From Halobaculum sp. MBLA0147 (GTDB lineage: Archaea; Halobacteriota; Halobacteria; Halobacteriales; Haloferacaceae), in NCBI RefSeq assembly GCF_041361345.1, contig NZ_JBGKAD010000001.1, positions 1,550,001-1,614,000 of the forward strand: 64,000 nucleotides of DNA. Reading direction: 5' to 3'. The stretch's first letter is position 1. Each line of letters begins with the position of its first letter. Below the pieces are notes generated by a model that searched no databases, was not told the origin of the DNA, and was given only the letters and a program-made list of their open reading frames with translations. This document shows, piece by piece, positions 35,518-43,340 of the stretch. A program made the position numbers and the translations under genes.

Positions 35518-36870
35518 GTGAGCAGTGACGGCCGCCGAGACGGGACGCCGTTCGCACCGCACACCCCCGCCGAGACGCGGGCGATGCTCGAGGAACTCGG
35601 CGTCGAGACCGAGGCCGAGCTGTTCGACATCCCCGACGATGTCGCCTTCGAGGGGGAGTTGGGGATCGAGCAGCGCTCGGAGCGCGAGGTCGTCACCGAG
35701 TTGGGCGAGACGTTCGCGGACAACGACGACCTCGTGGAGTTCCTCGGACGGGGCCACTACGACCACTACGTCCCGTCGCTGGTGGACAACCTCTCGCTGC
35801 GGTCGGAGTTCCTCACGAGTTACACCCAGTACCAGCCGGAGATCACGCAGGGGTTCCTGCAGGCACTGTTCGAGTACCAGTCGATGCTGGTGGAGTTGAC
35901 CGGCCTCGGCGTCGCCAACGCCTCGATGTACGACGGCGCGACGGCGCTGGGCGAGGCGGCGCTGCTGGCCGAACGACTCCGCTCCGTCTCCGGGACGGAA
36001 GTGTTGGTGCCCGAGCAGTTGCGTGACGGGAAGCGGGCGGTGTTGGAGAACTACGTCGACGGCTCGGACCTGACCGTCGAGACGTACCCGTACGCGGACG
36101 GCACCGTCGACACCGACGCACTCGCCCGCGCGGCGACCGAGGACACCGTACTCGTGTACGCCGAGACGCCGACGGCGACGGGCGCGATCGAGCCCGCACT
36201 GGAGACGGTCGGCGAGGTGGCCGACGACGCCGACGCGCTGTTCACCTACGGCAGCGACGTGGTCGCGCTCGGCCTGCTGGAAGAACCCGCCGCGGTCGGT
36301 GCGGACGTGGTCGTCGGCGAGGCGGCCTCGCTGGGGCTGCCGACGGCCGACGGGATGGGCACCGGACTGTTCGCCTGTAAGGAGGAGTTCCTCCGGCAGG
36401 TGCCGGGACGGCTCGTCGGCGCGAGCACCGACGAGAGCGACCGGCGGGCGTTCACACTGACACTCCAGACCCGCGAACAGCACATCCGCAAGGAGCGTGC
36501 CACCTCGAACATCTGTACGAATCAGGCGTGGGTGGCGCTGCGGACGGCGATGCACGTCGCGTCGCTGGGTGCCGACGGCCTCGCCGAGTTGGCGGAGTCG
36601 TCGGTCCGGCGGGCGAGTGACCTCGCGGCGCGACTCGACGAGATCGACGGCGTGACCGCGCCGGTCCACGACCGCCACCACTTCCGCGAGTTCCCCGTGA
36701 GCGTCGGAGAGGCGGCGGTCGCGGACGCCGAGACCGCCGCGGCGGCGCTGCGAGACCGTGGGTTCGCCGTCCACACGCTCGACGACACACGACTGCAGGT
36801 CTGCGTGACGGAGACGAACGAACACGCCGTCGACGACTTCGTCGCGGCGGTCCGGGAGGTGGCCACATGA
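35518..36870 (+). CDS. gcvPA: Glycine dehydrogenase (decarboxylating) subunit 1
   Basis: N-terminal half of the split P-protein of the glycine cleavage system, which decarboxylates glycine and loads the aminomethyl group on GcvH lipoate. It has 450 aa from GTG 35518. [80 protein letters not shown] and [20 protein letters not shown] are classic. It overlaps gcvPB by 4 bases (ATGA). gcvT, gcvH and the lipoamide dehydrogenase are not in this window. Confidence 0.95.
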   Translation: MSSDGRRDGTPFAPHTPAETRAMLEELGVETEAELFDIPDDVAFEGELGIEQRSEREVVTELGETFADNDDLVEFLGRGHYDHYVPSLVDNLSLRSEFLTSYTQYQPEITQGFLQALFEYQSMLVELTGLGVANASMYDGATALGEAALLAERLRSVSGTEVLVPEQLRDGKRAVLENYVDGSDLTVETYPYADGTVDTDALARAATEDTVLVYAETPTATGAIEPALETVGEVADDADALFTYGSDVVALGLLEEPAAVGADVVVGEAASLGLPTADGMGTGLFACKEEFLRQVPGRLVGASTDESDRRAFTLTLQTREQHIRKERATSNICTNQAWVALRTAMHVASLGADGLAELAESSVRRASDLAARLDEIDGVTAPVHDRHHFREFPVSVGEAAVADAETAAAALRDRGFAVHTLDDTRLQVCVTETNEHAVDDFVAAVREVAT

Positions 36871-38339
36871 GGTACGATCAGGCACGCTACGGCGACGACG
36901 AGCGGTACCAACCCCTGCTGTCGGAGAAGGACACGACCGAGGTCAAGCCCGGCGAGGGATCGGCACTCCCCGACGACTTGACGCGCGACTCTCTGGAGTT
37001 GCCGTCGCTGTCGGAGCCGGAGTTGGCGCGTCACTACACGCGGCTCTCGCAGATGAACTGGGGGGTCGAGTCGGGGTCGTACCCGCTCGGCTCGTGTACG
37101 ATGAAGTACAACCCCAAGTTCACCGAGGAGGTGGCGGCCGACGAGAACGCGGCCGTCCACCCGGACCGCCCGGACGAGACCGTCCAGGGGAACCTGAAGC
37201 TCCGGTACGACCTCCAGCGGTACCTCGCGGAGATCGGCGGCATGGACGCGGTGACGCTCCAGCCGCCGGCCGGCGCCGCCGGAGAGTTCACCGGGATCAC
37301 CGTCGCGAAGGCGTACCACGACCACCACGACAACGACAAGAGCGAGGTGATCGTCCCCGCCTCGGCCCACGGGACGAACTTCGCGACCGCCGCGATGGCG
37401 GGCTACGAGGTCGTGGAACTCCCGTCGGGCGAGGACGGCCGCGTCGACTTCGAGGCGCTGGAGGCGGCCGTCTCCGAGGAGACCGCCGCCCTGATGCTCA
37501 CGAACCCGAACACGGTCGGGCTGTTCGAGCGCGACATCGCGGACATCGCGGAGTTGGTCCACGACGCCGGCGGCCTGCTCTACTACGACGGCGCGAACCT
37601 CAACGCTCTCTTGGGTCGTGGGCGGCCGGGCGACATGGGGTTCGACATCATGCACTACAACGTCCACAAGACGTTCGCGACGCCCCACGGCGGCGGCGGC
37701 CCCGGCGCGGGCCCGGTCGGCGTCGTCTCGGATCTGGCCGACTTCCTCCCGCGACCGCACGTCCGCGCCCGAGACGAGGACGGCGAGGTCGTCGCGGACG
37801 GCGCGGACCGCGAGGACCTGACCTACGAGCGGTACGACCCACCGGAGTCCATCGGGAAGGTCCACGGGTTCGACGGCAACTGGCTCGTGTTGGCGAAGGC
37901 GTACGCCTACATCGCCCGGCTGGGTGACGAGGGGCTGCGCGACGCCAGCGCGAAGGCGACGCTGAACGCCAACTACCTCGCCGAGCAGTTGGACCTGGAG
38001 GTCCCCTACGAGCCGTTCCACCACGAGTTCGCGGCGACGGCGGGCGACCGCGACGCCGCGGACGTGGCGAAGGGGATGCTCGACTACGGCGTCCACCCGC
38101 CGACGACGAAGTGGCCGGAGTTCGTCCCGGAGGCGATGTTGACGGAGCCGACGGAGGTCGAGAGCCGCGCCGAGTTGGACGACCTCGCGGCGGCGTTCAA
38201 CCGGGCGGTCACGGACGACGAGGAGACGCTCGCCGCGGCACCGACGCAGACGGCCGCGAGCCGGATCGACCAGGTGTCGGCCGCCCGCGACCCGAAGCTG
38301 TCGTGGCACGCGCTCGACGACGCGACGGCCGACGAGTGA
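36867..38339 (+). CDS. gcvPB: Glycine dehydrogenase (decarboxylating) subunit 2
   Basis: C-terminal, PLP-binding half of the split P-protein, 490 aa. [59 protein letters not shown] and [16 protein letters not shown] match the family. The PLP lysine is at about residue 267 in [20 protein letters not shown], and [14 protein letters not shown] is the cofactor-stacking region. [20 protein letters not shown] near the C-terminus contacts the tetrahydrofolate-side partners in known structures. Coupled to gcvPA by ATGA. Confidence 0.95.
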   Translation: MRYDQARYGDDERYQPLLSEKDTTEVKPGEGSALPDDLTRDSLELPSLSEPELARHYTRLSQMNWGVESGSYPLGSCTMKYNPKFTEEVAADENAAVHPDRPDETVQGNLKLRYDLQRYLAEIGGMDAVTLQPPAGAAGEFTGITVAKAYHDHHDNDKSEVIVPASAHGTNFATAAMAGYEVVELPSGEDGRVDFEALEAAVSEETAALMLTNPNTVGLFERDIADIAELVHDAGGLLYYDGANLNALLGRGRPGDMGFDIMHYNVHKTFATPHGGGGPGAGPVGVVSDLADFLPRPHVRARDEDGEVVADGADREDLTYERYDPPESIGKVHGFDGNWLVLAKAYAYIARLGDEGLRDASAKATLNANYLAEQLDLEVPYEPFHHEFAATAGDRDAADVAKGMLDYGVHPPTTKWPEFVPEAMLTEPTEVESRAELDDLAAAFNRAVTDDEETLAAAPTQTAASRIDQVSAARDPKLSWHALDDATADE

Positions 38340-38589
38340 CTGTAACGCGCGTTTGAACGTCCGGTGTCTTCAATACCCTCTCGGCGCTACGTCGAATCGC
38401 CCGACGCGGTGCCGTTGCCCCTGCACCGCGCTGGGTGGAGACTGCCCCGAACCCCGCCGTGATCCCCCCGGATCACGCGCCCTATCTCTCCCCCTCTCGA
38501 CACGGTCGAGCCGTGCGGCCGTCGCGTCGCCCACCTGCAGTGACGACCGATCACTCGCGGAGTCCTCGTACACTGCAGGGACGAGGCGG

Positions 38590-39096
38590 TCACTCGACGA
38601 CAGACGCCGGCACAGCGGGCTCTCCGTCGGTCCAGCGCAGCGCGTCGAGTACGTCGACCAGTCGGTCCGTCCGCCGGTCGAGGACGTTCAACGGGTGGCT
38701 GTCGAGGTGGGTCGCCGCGAGTCGATCGACCGTCCGACCGCCGTGGTCGAGTTGGAAGTGGCACGGACCCAGTTCCGGGTGTGTCTCGTCTTGGTGCCAG
38801 CCTGCCATCAGGTTCCGCTCGGGTTCGACCCACTGGATACTGTAGAATTCGTGGTCGTACGCCGCCGGAAAGTCGAACGAGACCTGCAACTGTGCCCGGT
38901 CGACGGGCCACGTGGTGTCGAGGAACCGGTCGGGGTCGACTCGCACCCGGACCTCCCGACGAGTCCCAGCAGACGGGTGGTACCACACGCGCTCGACCGG
39001 CGACTCCGCCGTCGTCGCGCGGGTGTCGAACGTGTCGAAGATCCGCCGCAGCAGTCGTCGCCTGTCGAGGTTCGCGCGATTCGCGAGGAACAGCAT
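38590..39096 (-). CDS. Unrecognised protein paired with an HTH gene (candidate toxin-like partner)
   Basis: A 168-aa protein from ATG 39096, which shares one base with the stop of the upstream HTH gene (TGATG), so the two are translationally coupled. It starts with a basic helix (MLFLANRANLDRRRLLRRIF), then a beta-rich middle (RREVRVRVDPDRFLD; AQLQVSFDFPAAYDHEFYSI), and ends GPCHFQLDHGGRTVDRLAAT and DSHPLNVLDRRTDRLVDVLD. The last portion vaguely recalls TumE-like toxins. The gene pair arrangement suggests a regulator or antitoxin with its partner, but the family is not recognised. Confidence 0.6.
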   Translation of the reverse strand: MLFLANRANLDRRRLLRRIFDTFDTRATTAESPVERVWYHPSAGTRREVRVRVDPDRFLDTTWPVDRAQLQVSFDFPAAYDHEFYSIQWVEPERNLMAGWHQDETHPELGPCHFQLDHGGRTVDRLAATHLDSHPLNVLDRRTDRLVDVLDALRWTDGEPAVPASVVE

Positions 39097-39695
39097 CACT
39101 GAGAGAGTCGTTCCGGAACGTCCGTCTGCTCGCTCGCGTCCGGGTGGAGTGACCGGGCGTCGTCGTACAGTTCGAGTGCATGGCGGAGGAGTCGCCTGTC
39201 GTCCGCCAGTCGCTCCCACCGCCGGAGCACCGCGTTGCGACGACGCGTCTCTTCACCGGACTGCGCCGCGTCGGTGAGCGTGGACTCCAGTTCCTCGCGG
39301 CTCTCGACGTCGAACTCCGTCCGCCACTCGTCGACCTGCGATTGGATCTCGGCGACCTGATCCCGGAGCTCCCGACGGGTGTGATCGTTGATCAACGCGG
39401 CGAGTTCGTCGAAGTACCGCCGCTGGTAGTTCGGCGCGTACTTCGTGTGCCCGTCGTCACCCTCGACGGTCGCGACACGCCCGAACTCCGCCAGCGTCGA
39501 CAGTTCGTCCGCCACCGTCTCCCACGACCCCACGTCCGCCTGGTCGCGGATCCACTCGACGGACCGCGGCTCCGAGAGCGTCGTCGCGACCGCTCTGATG
39601 CGTTCTCGGGCCGTCGTGTCCGCCGTCCACGAGGCGAAGCCACGCTCGCCGTCCCGATCCTCGGTGTCGTCTCCGGTGTCGTGATCCGCTGTCAC
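39096..39695 (-). CDS. Winged-helix protein with coiled coil (DUF7342-like)
   Basis: A 199-aa protein from GTG 39695. Residues 25-85 form a winged helix: ARERIRAVATTLSEPRSVEW, IRDQADVGSWETVADELSTL, AEFGRVATVEGDDGHTKYAP. A long helical, probably coiled-coil part follows (RRELRDQVAEIQSQVDEWRT ... RWERLADDRRLLRHALELYD). This is the layout of the haloarchaeal DUF7342 type, usually found beside a small partner gene. A TATA-like AAGATAGATAGAG (39717-39729) is 27 bases before the start. It probably represses its own operon. Confidence 0.7.
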   Translation of the reverse strand: MTADHDTGDDTEDRDGERGFASWTADTTARERIRAVATTLSEPRSVEWIRDQADVGSWETVADELSTLAEFGRVATVEGDDGHTKYAPNYQRRYFDELAALINDHTRRELRDQVAEIQSQVDEWRTEFDVESREELESTLTDAAQSGEETRRRNAVLRRWERLADDRRLLRHALELYDDARSLHPDASEQTDVPERLSQ

Positions 39696-39716
39696 GTCTC
39701 GTCGTAGTCGCTGCGT

Positions 39717-39729
39717 CTCTATCTATCTT
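39717..39729 (-). promoter_or_regulatory. TATA box for the HTH/partner operon
   Basis: Minus-strand AAGATAGATAGAG, centred about 28 bases before GTG 39695. Confidence 0.5.
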
Positions 39730-39924
39730 GTGGCTTCTCGGATATTCGAGATGCACGGGCCGAGATGGGACCCCGGTGGTGGCACCGTGTGAGACCACGC
39801 CGACGGGCAGTGCCGCGCTCGCCGGAGCACTGCGTCACGACGAGAGCACCCGAAGTGCCTACCGACAGGAGAGCCGCACTGGCGCACAGAACGTTCATGC
39901 CCGCCCGGCCGCTACGTGACTCCG

Positions 39925-41256
39925 ATGCGACTCGACGACTTCCTCGAGTACGAGGTCGACGACGACGCCGAGCGTCGTCGCCTCGCCGAGGAGAAGTCGT
40001 ACGAACTGCTCGACCACCTGGAGTCGTTCGAACACCGGTTCGCGGAGGCGACGGACGGGGGCAGCAGTTTCGGCTCCGTCTCGCCGGCGATCTTCGTCGG
40101 TACCGCGAACTACCCGAACGTCTCGACGGGCATCCTCTCGCCGGTCGGGCGCGAGGGGGACGCCGCCCGCTACGAGACCTCCGGCGCGTGGTACGAGGAG
40201 GGGGTCTCGATCTCGGACGTGTTCGAACGACGGACGAGTCTGTTGAACGCGAACCAGTCCGTCGAGCGGAACGTCCACGAGGCGGCGCGGGCGGCCGACA
40301 CGTCGACTCGCCGAGACGACGACGGGCTCCCGAACGTCCACGACGCGTGGAACGGCTTCCTGGGCACCCAACGCGAGGTCGCCATCGCGGACCGGCCGGT
40401 GGACGTGGAGGTGGCACTCGCGGACGGCCCCGACGTGGACTTCGATCCGGGACGCGACGACATCTCGACGCCGACCGGCCCACGGGCGGCCGCGGCCGAC
40501 GCGCGACTCGGCGAGAACCCACACGTCCCGCCGGCCGTCGAGAAGACGCTGGAGGACGACGACTGGCGCGCCGAGGGGGCGATCAACTACCTCTACAACC
40601 GCGGGTTCGACGTGTACGAGATCAACACGATCCTCTCGGCGGGCGCACTCGGGCGGGCCGACGAGCGCCGCCTCGTCCCGACGCGGTGGTCGATCACCGC
40701 CGTCGACGACACCGTCGGGCAGTTCCTGCGGGGGTCGATCCGCACGAACACGTCCGTCGACACGGTGGAGGTGTACCACGACAGCTACCTCGGCAACGAG
40801 TTCTTCGTCCTGCTGGCACCCGGCTCGTGGGAGTACGAACTCGTCGAGGCGAAGGCGCCGGGGAGCATCTGGAACCCCGACAACGAGGAGGCCTGGTACG
40901 CCAGCGACCGCGAGGGGCGGGAGGGCCGGACCAGCTACCCGGAGGAGACGGCCGGTGCGTACCACGCGGCGCGACTCGGCGTCCTGGAACACCTCGCGGA
41001 ACGGGGCCGGTCGGGGAAGGCGCTGGTCGTGCGGTACGTCTCGCCGGACTACTGGGGGCCGGCGGGCGTCTGGCAGGTCCGCGAGTCGGTACGGCACGCC
41101 TTCGAGGGGCGCGTCGGAGAGGCGGAGACGCTCGCCGAGGCGGTCCGGCGCGTCGCAGACCGACTCCCGGTGCCGCTGACCGCGTTGCGACAGAAGTCGA
41201 CGATGGTCGCCGGCCTCCAGTCGACGCTGTCGGCGTTCGACGCCCGGACGGACTGA
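39925..41256 (+). CDS. nreA: DNA repair protein NreA
   Basis: Archaeal Nre-family protein, reported in Haloferax to act with UvrABC on mitomycin C damage through PCNA. It has 443 aa from ATG 39925 (GTG 39916 is an alternative). The N-terminal domain has SVSPAIFVGTANYPNVSTGI, SPVGREGDAARYETSGAWYE and SLLNANQSVERNVHEAARAA. The C-terminal domain has NYLYNRGFDVYEINTILSAG, LGRADERRLVPTRWSITAVD, FFVLLAPGSWEYELVEAKAP and YWGPAGVWQVRESVR. Near the end QSTLSAF fits the QxxLxxF PCNA-interacting (PIP) consensus. It stands alone, transcribed divergently from the HTH pair. Confidence 0.9.
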   Translation: MRLDDFLEYEVDDDAERRRLAEEKSYELLDHLESFEHRFAEATDGGSSFGSVSPAIFVGTANYPNVSTGILSPVGREGDAARYETSGAWYEEGVSISDVFERRTSLLNANQSVERNVHEAARAADTSTRRDDDGLPNVHDAWNGFLGTQREVAIADRPVDVEVALADGPDVDFDPGRDDISTPTGPRAAAADARLGENPHVPPAVEKTLEDDDWRAEGAINYLYNRGFDVYEINTILSAGALGRADERRLVPTRWSITAVDDTVGQFLRGSIRTNTSVDTVEVYHDSYLGNEFFVLLAPGSWEYELVEAKAPGSIWNPDNEEAWYASDREGREGRTSYPEETAGAYHAARLGVLEHLAERGRSGKALVVRYVSPDYWGPAGVWQVRESVRHAFEGRVGEAETLAEAVRRVADRLPVPLTALRQKSTMVAGLQSTLSAFDARTD

Positions 41257-41334
41257 GTTGACCAGTCGTCGTCACACGACGAGTGAGTCGTCCGACGGCG
41301 GTCGCCCCGCTCTCGTGTGCGCCGAGCCAGAACC

Positions 41335-41341
41335 GATTAAC
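41335..41341 (+). promoter_or_regulatory. TATA box for the 41365 gene
   Basis: GATTAAC, 27 bases before ATG 41365. Confidence 0.5.
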
Positions 41342-41364
41342 CCCGGGCGGGCGACGGTACGGGT

Positions 41365-41643
41365 ATGGCACCGTTCGCGGCCGAGCGCGTCGTCGGACAA
41401 CTGCCGGGTGGGCCGGAAGTACTGGTGATCCTGTTGTTGTTGGGTGTCGTGATCCTCGTCCCGCTGGGAATCTTCGTCGTCGTCTACCGGTTCGTCGCCG
41501 GACGCAACGACCACGAACAGCGGCTCTCGCAACTGGAACGCGAGGTGGCCGCCCTCCAGCGCGAGGTGCGCGAGTCGGCGGACGACGACGAGACGGAGGC
41601 CGTCGACCCCACCGCGTCGGTGACGAACCGCGACACGGAGTGA
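41365..41643 (+). CDS. Small single-span membrane protein with coiled coil
   Basis: A 92-aa protein. One hydrophobic helix (VLVILLLLGVVILVPLGIFV) is followed by RNDHEQRLSQLEREVAALQR, a heptad-patterned coiled coil, and an acidic tail. Similar small haloarchaeal proteins are sometimes annotated as TatA-like translocase subunits on weak grounds; the coiled coil after the helix and lack of an amphipathic hinge do not support that strongly. A leaderless start at ATG 41365 fits the upstream TATA box. Confidence 0.65.
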   Translation: MAPFAAERVVGQLPGGPEVLVILLLLGVVILVPLGIFVVVYRFVAGRNDHEQRLSQLEREVAALQREVRESADDDETEAVDPTASVTNRDTE

Positions 41644-41690
41644 GGGAGAACTGCTCGGCCGGGAGTGATCCACGAGCGGGCCGACAGCCA

Positions 41691-42140
41691 CTACTCCGCG
41701 TCGAGGTTCGCGTACGCCTCGGCGACCAACTCGCCGGTCTCGTCGACGATCGCGTCCATCGCCTCGGTGTCGGTGTCCAGCCCGAGCAGGCGCGCGATCC
41801 GCATGATCGAGACGTGGTACACCTCCTGGCGATCGGGCTCGACCTCGCGGACGATCACGTTACAGGGGAACAGGCCGCCGATCTGCTCGTCGGTGGCGTC
41901 GAGCGCGCGGTCGGCCATCTCCGGGTTGCACGCCCCGAGGACGTAGTAGGGGTCCCGGTCGGCGTCGATCTTCTCGGCCAGCATCTTCGAGGGCGAGAAC
42001 TCGGTCGCGATCCCGAACCCCGCGTCGAGGAACGCCTCGCGGACGTGTTCGACCGCCGGCTCGTGAGCCATCGCCAGCGTCGCCCGCTTCTCGCCGTAGT
42101 CTGCCGCCGCGACCTGTGTCGGGTCGATGGGAAGTTGCAC
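41691..42140 (-). CDS. DUF302 family protein
   Basis: A 149-aa protein with the DUF302 fold: AVEHVREAFLDAGFGIATEF, YYVLGACNPEMADRALD, EQIGGLFPCNVIVREVEPD, VYHVSIMRIARLLGLDTD. GACNPxxA and LPCNVxV are the defining motifs, with Cys residues that may bind metal or heme in some members. GTG 42140 (VQLPIDPTQVAAADYG) is chosen, with TTTTGTACG (42158-42168) as a TATA-like element about 26 bases away. Function unknown; the family is often near sulfur or redox genes. Confidence 0.85.
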   Translation of the reverse strand: MQLPIDPTQVAAADYGEKRATLAMAHEPAVEHVREAFLDAGFGIATEFSPSKMLAEKIDADRDPYYVLGACNPEMADRALDATDEQIGGLFPCNVIVREVEPDRQEVYHVSIMRIARLLGLDTDTEAMDAIVDETGELVAEAYANLDAE

Positions 42141-42222
42141 ACGCGTCGTTCGGTCGCGGCGTACAAAACGTCGCCGTCGGCTGTCGAGCGCGACTCCCGT
42201 GGTCCTCCTCGTCGGAGGCCCT

Positions 42223-42897
42223 TCACTCCGCGTCGAGAGCGGCGGCGACGGCCTCGCGGAACCGTTCGGCGCGGCGGGTGATCTCGGCGTAGTCTTCGGC
42301 CTCGACGGCGGTGTCGGGGACGAGCGCGGAGCCGGCACCCACCGCGACCGCGCCGGCCTCGAGGAAGTCGCCGGCGTTGTCGGGGGTCACGCCGCCAGTC
42401 GGGAGCATCGGGATCTGCGAGAGCGGGCCCTTCATCGCGGCGACGTGGTCCGGGCCGACGGTCTTCGCGGGGAACACCTTCACCAGATCGGCCCCCTGCT
42501 CGTAGGCGTCGACGGCCTCGGTGGGGGTCATCACACCCGGTGCGACGAGCGCACCGTGGCGGTTGCAGGTGTCGATCACGTCGTCGTGCGAGGACGGGGA
42601 GACCACGAACTCCGCGCCGGCGGCGAGCATCCGCCCGGCGGTGTCGCCGTCGATGACGGTGCCCGCGCCGACGGTGGCCTCCTCGCCCAACTCGTCCGAC
42701 AGCGTGGCGACCATCTCGGCCGCGCCGGGGTTGTCGGCGGTGACTTCGAGGGCCGTCACGCCACCCGCGAGTAGTGCCTCGCCGATCTCGACCAGTGTCT
42801 CCGGGTCGACGCCCCGCAAGACGGCGACGACGCCACTCTCTCGGATCGCGTCGAAGGTGTCGGTACTCACACGCGAGTGAACACCGTCACCGGACAT
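42223..42897 (-). CDS. KDPG/KHG aldolase
   Basis: 2-keto-3-deoxy-6-phosphogluconate aldolase-type class I aldolase, the last step of the semi-phosphorylative Entner-Doudoroff pathway used by haloarchaea. It has 224 aa. The Schiff-base Lys140 lies in QGADLVKVFPAKTVGPDHV, with TALEVTADNPGAAEMVA (Glu51), VGAGTVIDGDTAGRM, FVVSPSSHDDVIDTCNRHG and MLPTGGVTPDNAGDFLEAGA. ATG 42897 gives a 10-residue leader; GTG 42870 (VSTDTFDAIRESGVVA) fits the family start better. The adjacent upstream region is a repeat array, not an operon partner. Confidence 0.9.
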   Translation of the reverse strand: MSGDGVHSRVSTDTFDAIRESGVVAVLRGVDPETLVEIGEALLAGGVTALEVTADNPGAAEMVATLSDELGEEATVGAGTVIDGDTAGRMLAAGAEFVVSPSSHDDVIDTCNRHGALVAPGVMTPTEAVDAYEQGADLVKVFPAKTVGPDHVAAMKGPLSQIPMLPTGGVTPDNAGDFLEAGAVAVGAGSALVPDTAVEAEDYAEITRRAERFREAVAAALDAE

Positions 42898-42989
42898 GAA
42901 GGTGTGGATCGGGCGGAGAGAGCCGCAGCGTCGTGGAGGGCAGTCGACGTGTGTGGGCGGCAGCGGTCAGGGATCCGTTTCGGGTGGAG

Positions 42990-43204
42990 CGCGACGCTCG
43001 TGGGCAGAGACTGTCGGAGCGGTGGTCGGCCGGTGCGGCGTGGTGCGGAGCGGCGTGGTCGCGGAGGCAGGGCGGAGCGGGACGGATCGGCGTGGTCGCG
43101 GAGCGGTGCGGTTGCGGTTGCGGGACGGAGTGGGACGGAGCGGCGTGGTCACGGAGCGGTGCGGTTGCGGAGGCGGGGCGGTTGCGGTGGCGGCGCGGCG
43201 CGGT
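42990..43204 (+). repeat. Degenerate G-rich repeat array
   Basis: Irregular repeats of GCGGAGCGGxGTGGTCGCGG and GAGCGGTGCGGTTGCGG on the plus strand. A shorter array of the same words precedes the second copy of the double-palindrome element (about 58330-58388), so the array and element travel as a unit. Confidence 0.65.
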
Positions 43205-43325
43205 CACCGCCAGCACACCGACCGCGAGCGCGCCCCGCGGGGCGCGCTCGCGGCCCTTTTTGATCGAGCTTTTTTCCTCGGGTGGCCGCCGCAGGCGGCC
43301 ACCCCGAGGAGTGAAAAAGGTCGGT
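43205..43325. repeat. Double-palindrome element, copy 1
   Basis: A 121-base element almost identical to 58389-58507. Palindrome 1 (43224-43251) is a perfect 28-base inverted repeat, GCGAGCGCGCCCCG and its complement. Two T-tracts follow on the plus strand (T5 at 43257-43261, T6 at 43270-43275). Palindrome 2 (43276-43309) pairs CCTCGGGTGGCCGCC with GGCGGCCACCCCGAGG. A5 at 43314-43318 gives T5 on the polD-sense strand. It could act as a bidirectional terminator or be a mobile repetitive element. Confidence 0.85.
43250..43276 (+). terminator. Possible plus-strand terminator (GC hairpin followed by T5 and T6)
   Basis: The perfect GC hairpin ending at 43251 is followed by CCCTTTTTGATCGAGCTTTTTT. 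Archaeal RNA polymerase stops at oligo-T; the hairpin resembles an intrinsic terminator. Which plus-strand transcript would end here is unknown. Confidence 0.4.
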
Positions 43326-43340
43326 GCCGAAGAAGGTCGT

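Larger units (their letters stand above)
42898..43340. other. 443-base intergenic region: G-rich repeat array plus double-palindrome element
   Basis: No gene is supported. From about 42990 to 43204 the plus strand is a degenerate array of words such as CGGCGTGGTCGCGGAG (near 43051, 43089 and, with one change, 43141) and GAGCGGTGCGGTTGCGG. It runs into the conserved element at 43205-43325, which ends 15 bases before the polD stop. Confidence 0.7.

Noticed and set aside
42990-43204. CRISPR array or replication origin
   Set aside because: Words are degenerate and without regular spacing or spacers; no ORB-like motifs or Orc1/Cdc6 gene nearby.
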